From positions 108,066,554 to 108,130,553 of the forward strand of contig CM060954.1 in the NCBI GenBank assembly GCA_030765055.1: DNA of 64,000 nucleotides, in the 5' to 3' direction. This document shows positions 12,093 through 23,448 of the stretch, piece after piece. The notes beneath the pieces are model-generated. The model searched no databases and was not told the DNA's origin. It was given only the letters and a program-made list of their open reading frames with translations. This DNA comes from Mantis religiosa. Its lineage: Eukaryota > Arthropoda > Insecta > Mantodea > Mantidae. The position numbers were made by a program, and so were the translations under genes. The first letter of the stretch is position 1. Every line of letters starts with the position of its first letter.

Positions 12093-12164
12093 TCCTCGGT
12101 AGCACAGTGGTTGGTATACCCACCTGTCACGCGGGAAACCGTGGTTCGATTCCCCGCCGGGGAG
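12093..12164 (+). tRNA. tRNA-Asp(GTC)-like sequence, probably a pseudogene
   Basis: A 72-base cloverleaf-like sequence with anticodon GTC (12126-12128) and a near-canonical eukaryotic tRNA-Asp sequence. The acceptor stem pairs fully (one G-U), the A-box is AGCACAGTGGTTGGTA and the B-box is GGTTCGATTCC. The anticodon stem and T stem each have one mismatch compared with the usual tRNA-Asp, and no SINE body follows. It may be a decaying gene copy or a tRNA pseudogene. A clear Pol III T-run terminator is not seen immediately downstream (only TTTTT at 12168-12172). Confidence 0.6.
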
Positions 12165-13842
12165 TAATTTTTAAGTGGCTCAGAAGAGAGCGATACAAAA
12201 TGCGTCGATTTCATGATGTGTGGACCGAGTTAAATGATCAGCTGGATCTCGCTTACTAACTTTCGCGCGGGTTTGCACGCAGTTTCTTTCTAAAATGTTA
12301 CAACGAAATGTAACTAAACATGAATACATAAAGTAAAACCAGACCTCCCACTCTATCTTTCCCCTTTGTGATCCTGATTGTTAAAAAAATAAAAAATAGG
12401 GGAGAATCGTTTATTAGATATGTTAAGAATAATAAAAAAAGTATATGACATGAAATTCTTTAAGGAAGTCCCTTCAACCAAATTGCCCTTTTCATGGAAT
12501 ATATTGTTTGAAATTTTGATTTTCTAAAAGCTGGCTCAGGGATTTTGATTACAATGTCACATATTCAAGATATTATCATGGCATTTTAAAGATAGCTTTC
12601 CTAAACCATGCTAACGCGGAGGTTTTTGTACTACTTTCAAAGGATTCAGAGCGGGCATAGAAGATCCCTGTAACCCTTCTATCCAAATGATCATCTTCCA
12701 TAAATGCTACGATGCCCTGGGACCCACAGAATTTCAAGCCTGTGGGCTTGAGGAACGACAGCAGTATCTGGTGATACGTTGCAATGTGATTGCATGTGAT
12801 GGGAGCAACGAGGGATCACCTCGTCCACCGAGACCCGGCTGGGTTTTATCGTGGGCTACCAACCCACAGGGGAAATGAGTGATACATAGAGGGACCACAG
12901 GTTGGAGGAGAGCAGAGTCAGCGTGGCCGCAGAGACCTGCAGAAGTCCGTAAGTGTTGGATAGATTGTCACTGGCGCATTATCAAATTTTTCACCATCAC
13001 CTAAGGAGAGCGCAACCAACTGATCATAGTAGCATTGGCTAATAGTATCATTTTCTCTCTCAATTATTGCATTCATGTGAAACGTCTGAATGTGTACCAT
13101 ATTTCTTAGAAACATAAACTTAGTTTGTGCTGAATAAGGAGGGAGGATTTTAGCCAAGTATTGGTATAAATCAATGGAATTAATATTTGAACCCAAATTA
13201 CTTTTGATGTCTTGGATGCATTTTTTCGGGCTAATCTTATGGGTTTTCACACCTCTAGAGCACTTGAAACCACGCTATGCTGTTGCTCACACCATAGTGA
13301 TTTCACTCTGACCAATCCACTGAAGGACGAACGCGTATGTTCCTCCTCTGGTTGTCTTTAGACACTTCCTACGCCTGATGGCGTGCTGTCACTCCACACT
13401 GATCATTTACTGAGAAGATTTGGGGGACGGTTGCAAAGCGTGGAGGAAGTATCCTTGAGTGTACTGCTGGAAATGAATTTATTATAGGTGATTTACTTTT
13501 TATTTGATTTTAGGTACATTTTGCCAGGTATGAATTATGATTTCCTTGTGTTATTACTTTCTATTTCAGGTCTTCTGTCTCTACTTTTGAAAAAAAAATT
13601 CTTTTTCTTAATTTAAATAGGGTAGTAAATACTACTGTGCCATAAACCATAGCATAGCAATCACCACTACAATCAAGTTCTGCGGAGTAACATTACAGCA
13701 GCTCGAGTATCTGTAAAGAAGTATACTATTTGTTTATGTAATATCTGTGCTTTGATAGTCGTGTTTTTAAACATCTCTGAGTGACAGAACTTAGAGAAAT
13801 TTCTAGGTAATTAACACTGTGAAAATCCATTATATAATTATA
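12165..13842. other. No recognised gene; unknown minus-strand ORF at 12918-13250
   Basis: A 110-codon minus-strand open frame (12918-13250) has balanced amino-acid composition and fairly low bias, which is unlike the noise around it. It contains SAQTKFMFLRNM and ATG starts, but no motif I recognise. It could be a remnant exon. The rest shows no coding signal. Confidence 0.35.
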
Positions 13843-16707
13843 TTACTTTATTTGTGCCATGACTAAAATATAGGTAGAAGAAAATCCGAAAACAGAATAG
13901 TAAAACGGAAGTCCTACAGTGCCCAATCCAGCCAACTGATACTCAACAGGCATGGCTGAAATTTGTGATAAAAACTTGTGAAGCTCAGTATTTACTTTAT
14001 TTTCTAAATTTAGGTTAAGAAGCTTGTTGATCAGAATGGGAGTGCGAGTTGCTTCAAATGTGCTGAAATGGCAAGCAAAACACATCCAAGAAAACAGACC
14101 CAGGAGAGGTGTCGTCCAAAGCAGCATTGTTAATATCCTCTGAGTGTAACTTAATTGGTCAGGTTTATATTCATCCGGCATTCCTGCTACATCCACCATG
14201 GCACCAATACAAGTAATGACTGTAAGAATGGCCCAGAAAATAAAGAATGTGGCAGGAAAGCCGTAGTACGAACTGAGCTGTTGAGCAGCGTCATAAAGGC
14301 GACGATGTACTTGTCGTAGTGCTGTGATGTTCTGCTTTTCCATGTTTTTGTTCACAATATTAGCAAACACCGATGCCGATATTTGGGATTCCTTTCGATT
14401 TTGGTACAGGGCTGTCAGCCTCGTATTGATTAGTTTACATTTTTGTCGTATGAGCAATGCCCCAAGGATGAACTGAGTCATTTCTAAATTTATAATTATA
14501 AAACTTAAGATGGTAGCAATTTCACGAAGAAGGAACCATGTTCTAGAGTTGGTAAAAGCAGCGATGTTCCACATCATTATTCCCCAGCAGCAAAAGAGCT
14601 CAATCAGCAAAAGGATTACCAGATTGAGATGGGTTCTCCTGTATCCATCTTGATATTTAAGTATTATATCCGTTTCTGCCACCTGCAAATGCAAGAATGT
14701 CCAACGAAAAAAGGTTAAATGATAAAACTCATATGTCAATTATAGAATATGGTAGGGTGACTCCTGTGGGGTATGAAATCAATCAGCTTAAACTTGAAAA
14801 ATACAGAAATCACATTACTTGCTTTTCTGTTCCTGGAATCTTAAAGTAAGTTACTCTTAAATATACACATTTGGTAGCTAGAAACTAACATACTACAGAA
14901 TACAAAGAAAGAGGCAAAAATCCATACTCTGCTACTCGTACGCTGGGTGTGTTGCATTAAACAATCTTTTAATAAAAATTGCAAGACTCGTTTTATAAAA
15001 CTGGAAATACTATAGCATTTGTTATACTTCATGGGTTTGTTGTAAATAAACTACAATGTATAAAATCCAAGTATTTTTTTCTTACTGTCATATTATTTAA
15101 TGAGCACGCCAAGATGCCCGTTTAATAGAAATGAAACTCCATTACCGTTGGATTCATTTCTACAGAAATGCTAAACAAAACATATGCCTTTTTTTTTCTC
15201 GGCATTCATTTCCTTGTCTTTCCGATTCGAGGCGCTGTTTACTCGGGGGATCGCTTTGTATTCCCGCCGCTGCTCTCTTCGAGCGGTGCGGTTTCCGAAG
15301 TCTTCCTGTGTGTTCTTGTTAAAGTTAATGTTTCTGGGCTTCCTACTTAACTTGGCTAATTTAATTAAATTAAATTCTTGTTTCAACAGATTGTTTAAAT
15401 TTTCAAAGGTAACTTTATAAAAATTGTGATTCTCTTGTTTCTCTATGCTATTTTAAAGGTAGCACGTATTGTTGTATTTGTTATAATGAATGGACTGTAT
15501 TAATGAATTGTTTATTGGGGGCAACATTGAGTCAGTTCTTTGTATGCCGTGTACCCTAACCTGAACCTTTAAGGTCAGTAGGGCTAAAATTCCACACTTT
15601 AGTTTAGACTGTTTAGGAAGTGTTTAGATGTGAACTTCAGGCCAGGGCCAGGGTCCATCTATCGTCACCAGTGAACAGGAAAACCTCGTGTCCAGGTTAG
15701 ATGGTAAAAGATAATCGGTGTAGCATTTATTTAAATTTATAAAAGTAATTATAAGTAATTTTGTACTAATTTACATACCAATATGATTTGAGCATCAATC
15801 ATCAGTTTTATTCGTCGTCCGATATGACCTAACGCTGGAGGATGTAAATTAAAAAGTTCTAAGGTACCAAATAAACTCATTCTATATAAATAAAGTCATA
15901 CAAGAGCAAAATAATTTTCTATGTGGAAATTCTTTCTTGATAAAGATATTAAAGTTGCTCCCATTATAATTTTAAATGTTGCAATATTGCGAATTTAGAT
16001 TTTTATTTTGTTTTTCAGATAATACTATTCAATCTTAATTACAGGCTTCCACTGAAATTGAAGTGTTTAACAGTAATATATTCTTATGTAATTTATTCCT
16101 CCAAGCTCCTAAGATCATTTCGGGCACTTAGACTTAAGAAACGATTAATGAAGTTATAAGTTATGTATCTATATTGAATTTTACAATGAAACACCTTTCA
16201 AAATAATACTTCTAAACTGCACAGGGCTGGAACAGTTTCTAAGGAAACTTCCGACCACATACGAATCCGGGATCCGTGAGGTCAAAAGCTGTGCGCTAGT
16301 TCATTAAATGGGGGTTGTTATTAAATTTAAAAAAAATCCTCAGCTACTAGAAATCCAAAGATACTCACCTCAATTAGAAACTTCAGGATATTTTGCTTTC
16401 CATTCCTTACAGCGTTCACAACAGAGACAAAACTCGTAACATGAAGCATTGAGACATGCACAATGTAAAGCACAGTATACTTTATAGGCCTGAAAGGCAT
16501 TTTCTCCAATTCCACTAATATTCCACTTATCAGTATCAAAATAATAAATATAATCCAAAACATTCCCCAAATTCGATCTAGCATTCCAGATTTTCTATTA
16601 CTGCTGTGAGAAAAAGGCGTTAGGCCGAAAACTTTGGAGACATAATAAATAGGCTTAATGGCCTGAAATAATGGTTGTTGATAAAACTCAGGCTTATTAG
16701 CTTTCAT
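13843..16707 (-). CDS. Gustatory receptor (7tm_7 family), two coding exons, 392 aa
   Basis: A ligand-gated cation-channel-type chemoreceptor of sensory-neuron membranes. Exon 1 is 16707-16369, ending GAG|GTGAGT; exon 2 is 14682-13843, entered through a pyrimidine-rich TTGCAG acceptor. The join is phase 0. The product has 392 residues, normal for the family. Predicted membrane segments lie near 46-65, 76-100, 134-155, 163-190, 253-275, 296-320 and 369-389. The C-terminus ends TYILVMAQIK, matching the gustatory-receptor signature TYhhhhhQF with Ile for Phe. The start (CAAAATGA context) is the first ATG of exon 1. No stops or frameshifts are seen, so it seems intact. An AATAAA overlaps the last codons and stop. 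The ligand cannot be told. An odorant receptor is less likely because of the TYxxxxxQ end. Confidence 0.88.
14683..16368 (-). other. Intron of the gustatory receptor, with a SINE 3' fragment
   Basis: This 1686-bp GT-AG intron contains a 3' fragment of the window's common SINE at about 15785-15858, plus strand (CGTCCGATATGACCTAACGC then GGAGGATGTAAATTAAAAA). Small open frames inside it are not conserved-looking. Confidence 0.8.
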
Positions 16708-17509
16708 TTTGATGCTTTTTTCAGTGGCAGAAATTTAAAAGTGATGCTCTTCTTTCACCTCACTAGTTCGAAGTTCTTAAGAAAACAATTTTATGAATAG
16801 CAGAATATAACTCCGTTACCACCTGAAAGTATAAAAGTGTTGTATTAGTTGAATTTTGCAAAGTGATAGAATAAAAATGTAATCAATATAGCCCATTTCA
16901 TGCATTGTTCTTACTATTATTCCTTACTTCTAAAAATAGAGGCAAGGAGTGTATCGTAAAACGACGTCGCTGCTGAAGTTACAAAGAGAATAATGCCCCC
17001 TACTTCAGGAATTCAAAATTACAACACCAAAATCCATGGGAATCAATCAGAAATGAATATTTCTGATATAATATTCAGAATATTTTGAAATTGACTCATG
17101 CTACAGAAACAGTTATTTGTCATAACTGGGGAACAGATTTTTAGGTAAAGACATATTTTTATGTAATTAAATATTTTGCAAAATTTAGTTATTAATATAT
17201 ATTTTATGCCTTTTTCATGTGGCAAACAACATGACTATTAATGAGAAGAGAATCTTGTTATCAAAGCTTGCTACAATATAAACATAAGAGGCAACTTGTA
17301 GCAAAAAGAGGTTTCGATGCCAAAGCATTGTTCAATGTACTTGAACTCAGCACGACTACTATAGGTTGCGCGTTAGTTCTTGACGAATGACCTTCAGTAA
17401 TCCTGTGAGCTGGCCTACCTTTAATAAACGGGTCAGAAAATAGTTTATGTTAAGAGAGCAAACAGCGCTTCTTTCCTCTGTACCTGTTCGAGTTATTCCT
17501 TTTCCTTCA
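16708..17509. other. Upstream of the receptor; no gene recognised
   Basis: 5' flank of the receptor gene. I could not identify a convincing TATA box, initiator or upstream exon. Confidence 0.45.
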
Positions 17510-17880
17510 GTTCAGATGTGCCGGGTAGTGCTTAACATATGTGTTGTTGTTTCGTGTATAAACCGAACTGCCGAAGGTAAAAAATAGTGTTAGTTTTCGG
17601 TTAGTCTGCATTGAAAATACATGGAAATGTTCCATATTGTCAAACTTGTGCAAGGTCTATAACAGCCGATCAACGCTCCTACGTAACGCAGCATTTATGC
17701 GGCAACTAACATATCTTGGTGGCTTCACGTTCCTCTATGCAGCAGGTGCTTTTAAGTGAAGAGATTTCTAATGGACAATGTAGAGAAGACATGCGTTGTA
17801 CACTGTAACTTCAAAAATTTCCAACATTTGACATGTGACATCAACAATCCATCACTGGTGAGTTATTAAAACAGTTCCTT
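17510..17880 (+). pseudogene. Possible hAT/CGBP1-like remnant
   Basis: Across shifting frames the plus strand gives pieces reminiscent of the N-terminal zinc-finger region of hAT-derived proteins: a CQTCARSITADQRSYV-like stretch near 17660 and SMQQVLLSEE near 17737, followed by stops. The order fits that protein class, but no single frame is open. This is a weak call. Confidence 0.3.
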
Positions 17881-18361
17881 TTTAAGTTTCTCTATTATGC
17901 AAAATGAAAGAAAATACTTTTTTATGTTTTGGTAAATATTTTGAACTTTTTAATAAATATTTTCTGGAATTTTAATACACAAAAAACAAGTAAATTTAAC
18001 TATTTATCACATAAAAATCCATTCCCTAATCATAACTTTCAATCATGTTCATAATTTGTGCATTTTGGTATACGTAGGATTTACCAGTGTTATACAGTTA
18101 TTCGAATTTAATTAAAAAAAGCCCACCACAGAACATTAAACTACTGCATTTTATTACTCATGTAATTGTTTACAATTCTGATATTTGATATTTTCTGCTA
18201 AGAAATTTTTATAACCATTTTGGAATAAGGTTTTCAAATAAAATTTATTTTGAGGCTATACATCTATGGGAGATAATGAGCTTAAATAAAAATTGATATT
18301 TACGCAAGTTTTTTGTTTTTATTTATTACACAGTACACACAGTGGTATTCTTAGATATATA
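17881..18361. other. No gene recognised
   Basis: Very AT-rich sequence with no coding signal. Confidence 0.5.
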
Positions 18362-19892
18362 GGTGTTTCAGAAATACTTTTAGAAACTTCGGGTATGGGT
18401 TCCTCACACCAAAAGAAGGATAAAGGTTCATATGAACATATGTCCCATAAACTTTTGTTTTCTCGTTAGGCGTTCAACACAGTGGTACATTTATAACACA
18501 CAAACCTCTTAAATACTCGAAATGTCCTTCTCTTGCTTCTGTGCATGCCTGTACACATCAAATCATGGAACGTCGCACCCTTTCAAAAACTCCGGGATGG
18601 TGGTGAATGATTTCGCAGGCTTCCATGACACGTCGATGAAGCGTTTCTGCATCCGGGATGGCAGCTCCATGAACCAATTATTTAAGATGCCTTCAGAGGT
18701 AAAAATCCACAGGACTGAGGCCGGGAGAACGTGCAGGCCATGGAACGAGTCCTCCTCTGTCTATCCATCGGTCATGGTAGATACCAGTCAGTGCATCTCG
18801 AACAACGCGACTAAAATGTGCTGGAGCCGCATCAGGCATAAACCACATGTGTTTTCTTATTTGCAGGGACACATCTTCGTGAAGTAAGTCAGGAAGAGTG
18901 TGCTGAATAAAGTCCCTGTAAACAGCACCAGTAAGACGTGCTAGTAAAACGAATGGATCTACTAGACAGTCACCTACAATGCCAGCCCACACATTTACAC
19001 TAAACTGTTGCTGATGTCTAGCATGAAGTACAGGATGAATTACGATCTGCCCATAGGTGAAAGTTGTGGAAGTTAGTAATTCCATCTCTCCCAAACGTTG
19101 TGTCGTCTGTAAACAAAACTGACGAGACAAATAGTGGATTGGCTGTTTGTGCTACAAACCATCGGCGGAAGTTATCCCGTGGTGGATAATCGGCAGGCGA
19201 AAGGTCCTTCACACGTTGAATATTTTATGGATACAGGACCCTCCATGAGGTCACGTGTGATGCACCAGATGCCACATCCAATTGTCTTGTACTGATATCT
19301 GGATTGTCTTCGACACCCTTTAACGTCTGTTCTTCGCGTTCTGGTGCACGAACAACTCTTGTTCTTCCTCAACCAATAGTCCGTGGTGTAACGCTTCCTG
19401 TCTCAGCAAGGCGACGATAAACAGTGACAAAGGTTGGATGACTCAGTTGCCTTCGGTCTGGAAACTCCATCTCATAGAGCTGTGCAGCCTCACGTCCAAT
19501 TACCATTTGCGCGAACATACATAAAAATTATGTCTGCCTGTTCACGAAATGAATATCGGGTCATGGTGGAATGAAACACGTGCAGTTAACTCACTACATG
19601 TACACAACTGAAACGTTGAAGACAGACTGGTAACAAATGACAAACGTAAACAAGTCTACATGGAAACCCTTTGCCATCTACCGTATGTAGTATAATGGGT
19701 CAAAGCCTTCTATGAGTGCATCGAGGGATGAAGTTTTGAGGTTGGACTCCGAAGGCCGTTGAACTCACACTTTCATTGTGACGGAAATAACGCAAAAACC
19801 AAGAATTATGGGACATATATAAGAACCTTTTTCCTTCTTTTGGTGTGAGGAACCCATATCTTAAGTTTGTAAGCGTATTTCTGAAATATGCT
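18362..19892 (-). mobile_element. DDE transposon with ~90-bp terminal inverted repeats
   Basis: Left arm 18362-18450 and right arm 19803-19892 are inverted copies with only scattered mismatches. They share TTTCAGAAATAC, ATGGGTTCCTCACACC and AAAAGAAGGA. The interior carries a minus-strand transposase pseudogene. Total length is about 1.53 kb. The exact target duplication is unclear; both edges are TA-rich. Confidence 0.85.
18680..19565 (-). pseudogene. DUF4817/DDE_3-type transposase pseudogene
   Basis: Minus-strand fragments run in order: an N-terminal helix-turn-helix like that of DUF4817 proteins (about 19560-19400, with LYEMEFPDRRQLSHPTF), the first catalytic region FTDDTTFGRDG near 19110, then VNVWAGIVGDCLVDPF, MWFMPDAAPAHFS and ARSPGLSPVDFYL (18993-18693). 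The usual HDGAPAHF reads PDAAPAHF, and SPDL reads SPGL. At least two frame changes separate the parts. The family is common in insect genomes, in the Tc1/mariner superclass. This copy is inactive. Confidence 0.82.
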
Positions 19893-20170
19893 GTAGATTA
19901 TTAGATGTAGATATCTCAATATATCTATTCTGTTGGAACATTTATTTCGAAATTTTGGTTAGAATTAAATATTTTCACACCTATTTGCCACAGATTTCTA
20001 AAGACACAAGGAGTACTCTCTAAGTTGAAATAGATTTGTAAAAAAGACTACGTTATAGTATTTTGGATAGTACAATAGATATATGTAGCATATTGTATCC
20101 TACTTTCCTCTGAGTCAACAAAACACATTATTCCAAATATACCATACACAAGAACGTAAACATTTTTGTT

Positions 20171-20389
20171 GTTGCAATTTACGTCCTCCAACGTTGTCAT
20201 ATCGGACGATGAATGGCTCAAATGAGCCCGGGGTCCATGGAGCTTATAGTTACCCGACATTCGTCTTTCAGGATAAGGGAAAACCCCGGAAAAAACCTTA
20301 TTCAGGTAACCAACCCTAACCGAGATTCGAACTCGGGACGTCTTGAACGTGAGGCAGACATGCTACCACTACGCTACCGAGGCGGGCAG
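20171..20389 (-). mobile_element. tRNA-derived SINE (common family), minus strand
   Basis: The reverse complement begins GCCCGCCTCGGTAGCGTAGT, with B-box GTTCGAATC, then the shared body (GGTTACCTGAATAAGG, CCGATATGACAACGTTGGAGG) and ends GTAAATTGC. It is flanked by AAACATTTTTGTT (20158-20170) and AAACATTTTGTT (20390-20401), a target duplication with one indel. Confidence 0.9.
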
Positions 20390-20401
20390 AAACATTTTGT
20401 T

Positions 20402-22774
20402 CTACTGCTACAGGGCTACTTACCGTCTAGACGTTGGCAACACCAATGTGTGAGGTAGACAGGAATTTGTTTAGGCTTGAAACTAATTAATTGCTTTTTC
20501 CTGCAAACTATGGCTGTCAAGATTATTGAATAGCTTCGGGTTTTCGATTATGATAATACAATATTTATGAAGATGGTTATCTGTGTTGTTCAAGTTGCTC
20601 TTTCTATTTCCAGCAGTTAACATATAACGTTATCTTCCTTTTCGTAGTGAATTCACAAACGAAATACTTATTCTTTGAACACATCATTCTTTCTAAAGCA
20701 TTATGTTATTCCTTCATAAGTGATACAGAACTGAAACACATTTTTCTTAAGGCCTTATTCTTTATGCTTATGATCATAATTAATTTTTTATTAATCACAG
20801 AAGTTTTCTACATTCTATAAAGTTATTTATAAACTCATTTTATACTGATAGTGAATAATTTTAGGAGTGAGATGGTGCATTGTCATTTATAAGACGATAT
20901 TACTGCCTCATGAATAGAGCATATACAACAAAGCAAATAAAGCATACATAGTTAAAGCTTAGTGCAATAGGTGTTAAAGCATAAAATAGGCAGGTAAATA
21001 GCTACTATGACAAGTTGAAAATAGGCATAATCTTTTATTCATGTGTCACTTAAAAACACACATTCACAGAGGCTACAATTTCATATATCATACATTAAGG
21101 GTACTGGGAGGTTATTTTTACCCAGACAAGGCTACATTTTACCAATATTAAGATTTGAATATATAGAAAACTAAACATTATCAGAAATTTAAATTCGGTA
21201 TGATTACTGTATAAGGATATGTGCATTTAACTACTGTATAATATTTAAATTACGTTCACATAGGTCCATGCAAAAGGGGCATAAATCACACAGTGTGTTC
21301 TGAAAAAAATATTGCACCCTATATTTCAGGTGCACTTTACTTGTAGGAATTTAAAGCTACATGCACCAAGTTCTATCCTAAATAACCTAAGATGCAGTTT
21401 TATAATACCAACTACATAAAAATTACATGCAGTTTATACTGTGCACCTGAAAAATTAATTATTTTTGAGTAAAAAGAGATAATATTTTCAAGGACTGAAT
21501 ATTTGTTTTCATCCATTTTATAAATCATATGGATGTAAATGTTAGCCGAATGTTTTGAAGGAACATTGAGAAATAACCACTACAAATGTTGTGTCAATAT
21601 CTTTTATAGTTTTTGAGAAACGTGCACCTAAAGTATGAAAAATCAAGGTTTTGGGAAATGACGATCAAAGATTAAGCACCATTCTCAGGAAGTGGGCGTA
21701 GCATTACGCCGCCATGTTTAAATTGACGAATTAAAGGACTTAAATACCAGCTGACAACCTATGTTATGTATATCATTTTAAAGCTGAAGAATTATATCAT
21801 TTTTTAACATTTAAAAAAATGGATTTTTTGAAACCTATCGACCTCCCAGTGCCCTTAAATTTATTAAATTCTACTATTTCCTTAAATAAGTGTAAACAAC
21901 ATAGAGTTGTTTCTAAACATGTTCACTCCTCGTTTTATTATTTATTTAATGGCAAACTCTATTATCAACATTTAGTAATTTTTCTCTTGAATGTGTTTCA
22001 TACTACTACACTGGTCAACAATTATTCTATGTTGTATATTGTTTTTAAACAGGCTGTCGTTGCATTTGCAATGAAATAAATGTAATATGGGGATAAAGAA
22101 ACAAAGCCACAAATTAATACTAAACTGATATATTTCCAGTCGTAGCCAGTAGCGAGGCGTGAGTTTCAAAGCGAGGGAAGCTCCAAATAACAATTTTCAC
22201 TAAAATAACAGAAAATTATGCCTCAGATGTGCAGCATGTTAGGACATACGTTGACTATTTCACTTTTTGTATTAGAAAAAAGGCGTGGGCTGGGTGACGC
22301 CTGTAATAATACCATTGTTGATAAAGTCGAGAATCACTTTTGTATTCCTTTCCCATAGATGTGAAGCGCCTCTAAGTGTCTTCAAACTTGAGTATAAGGT
22401 CGCCGTAGCTGTAAGATGTGAAACTACGATAGCAAAAAGAAACAAACAGCGCCTTAAACATTACCGATGGCTGTAGGCACGGTGAAGAACAGGTTTCATC
22501 TCGTCACAATTGATAGTGTAGCATTGGTGAACAACAAGCGACGTCTACTGCTTGTCACGTATCTGCTGATACCGAAATTAGGAATTCAATGAATAAAGAC
22601 TCGTAATAGATGAGATATGAACATTTGATCTACTCGTTAAATGTGAACGGATGTTAGTTTAGCAGTTCATTAGGAGGTAGCTGGCTTCTAGGGGGATCTA
22701 GGTGGCCGACACTGGTAGAGTCTGTTTAGATAACTCATGTGCACGTCGGCCGCTGCCTTTGACGAACCCTTATA
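20402..22774. other. No gene recognised in 2.4 kb
   Basis: AT-rich sequence. Open frames (for example 21819-22079) are short and featureless. Repeats may be present that I cannot match within the window. Confidence 0.45.
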
Positions 22775-22925
22775 ATCGTTTTACAACACCGGCCCTCCTT
22801 CTCCCAGACCATTCTGCAAGGTTGCCACCGTTCTCCATACGTCATGGGTATAGTACGAGGTTTCGTCTAAATAAATTATTTTATGTCCATTAGTGCAAAA
22901 CTTTCTTAGTTCTGACGATATATAT

Positions 22926-23403
22926 TGTCACCCGAGCGTCGGAACACCCTGTAGACTGGGCAAGCAGCAGACGGGTCGGTGTTCGCCCCGCCCCCTCGTT
23001 TGTCTTATAGCGTTAAGAAGGGATGGCTGGGACAAAAAAACACCACTGTGCCGACTCTTTCTGTTCCACCTGTGTTCTCGAACCTACAGGATATTTCCTC
23101 TAATCTAGAACCTACCGATCGACCCGCTGGCCCTATATAAGCAGCACGTCGGGTAGAGGAGTCAGTCAGAGTTCTTGGTGTAAGAATGCAGTGCTACGAC
23201 GAGAAGACTGTGTGAGAGCATCGGAAGATTGTACGTAATTACGAGTGCAAGTGAAATTGTAACGGACGAACTGGTGAATCGTAATTGTGTGCATTACGTA
23301 ATTCTGTGTAATTGGCAAGAGTTTAACTGCAAGTCGGTGGAAATAAAGAACATTTTTGAGTGGTGCAATTGGACTTTTCATTTCACGAACCCACAAAGTC
23401 ACA
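22926..23403 (+). repeat. 5' LTR of Gypsy copy 1
   Basis: Starts TGTCACCCGAGCGTCGG and ends CACAAAGTCACA; 478 bp, same length as its partner. It contains a TATA box at about 23134-23140 and an AATAAA at 23342-23347. Confidence 0.95.
23134..23140 (+). promoter_or_regulatory. LTR TATA box
   Basis: TATATAA preceded by CCC in the middle of the LTR, duplicated in the 3' LTR. Its distance to AATAAA (~200 bp) is consistent with U3-R-U5 layout. Confidence 0.6.
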
Positions 23404-23404
23404 C

Positions 23405-23422
23405 TGGTGTCAGGAAGCGGGA
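23405..23422 (+). promoter_or_regulatory. Primer-binding site next to 5' LTR
   Basis: TGGTGTCAGGAAGCGGGA begins one base after the LTR. TGG complements the CCA of a tRNA 3' end; the sequence resembles tRNA-Leu-type primer sites of insect LTR elements. The tRNA identity is inference. The copy at 57932-60267 has the same site. Confidence 0.65.
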
Positions 23423-23448
23423 CGATAACATCACCGAACATTACAACC

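Noticed and set aside
14841..15420. Small frames in the receptor intron as extra exons
   Set aside because: The flanking exons already join in phase 0 to a complete seven-pass protein; adding these would break it and they show no homology.
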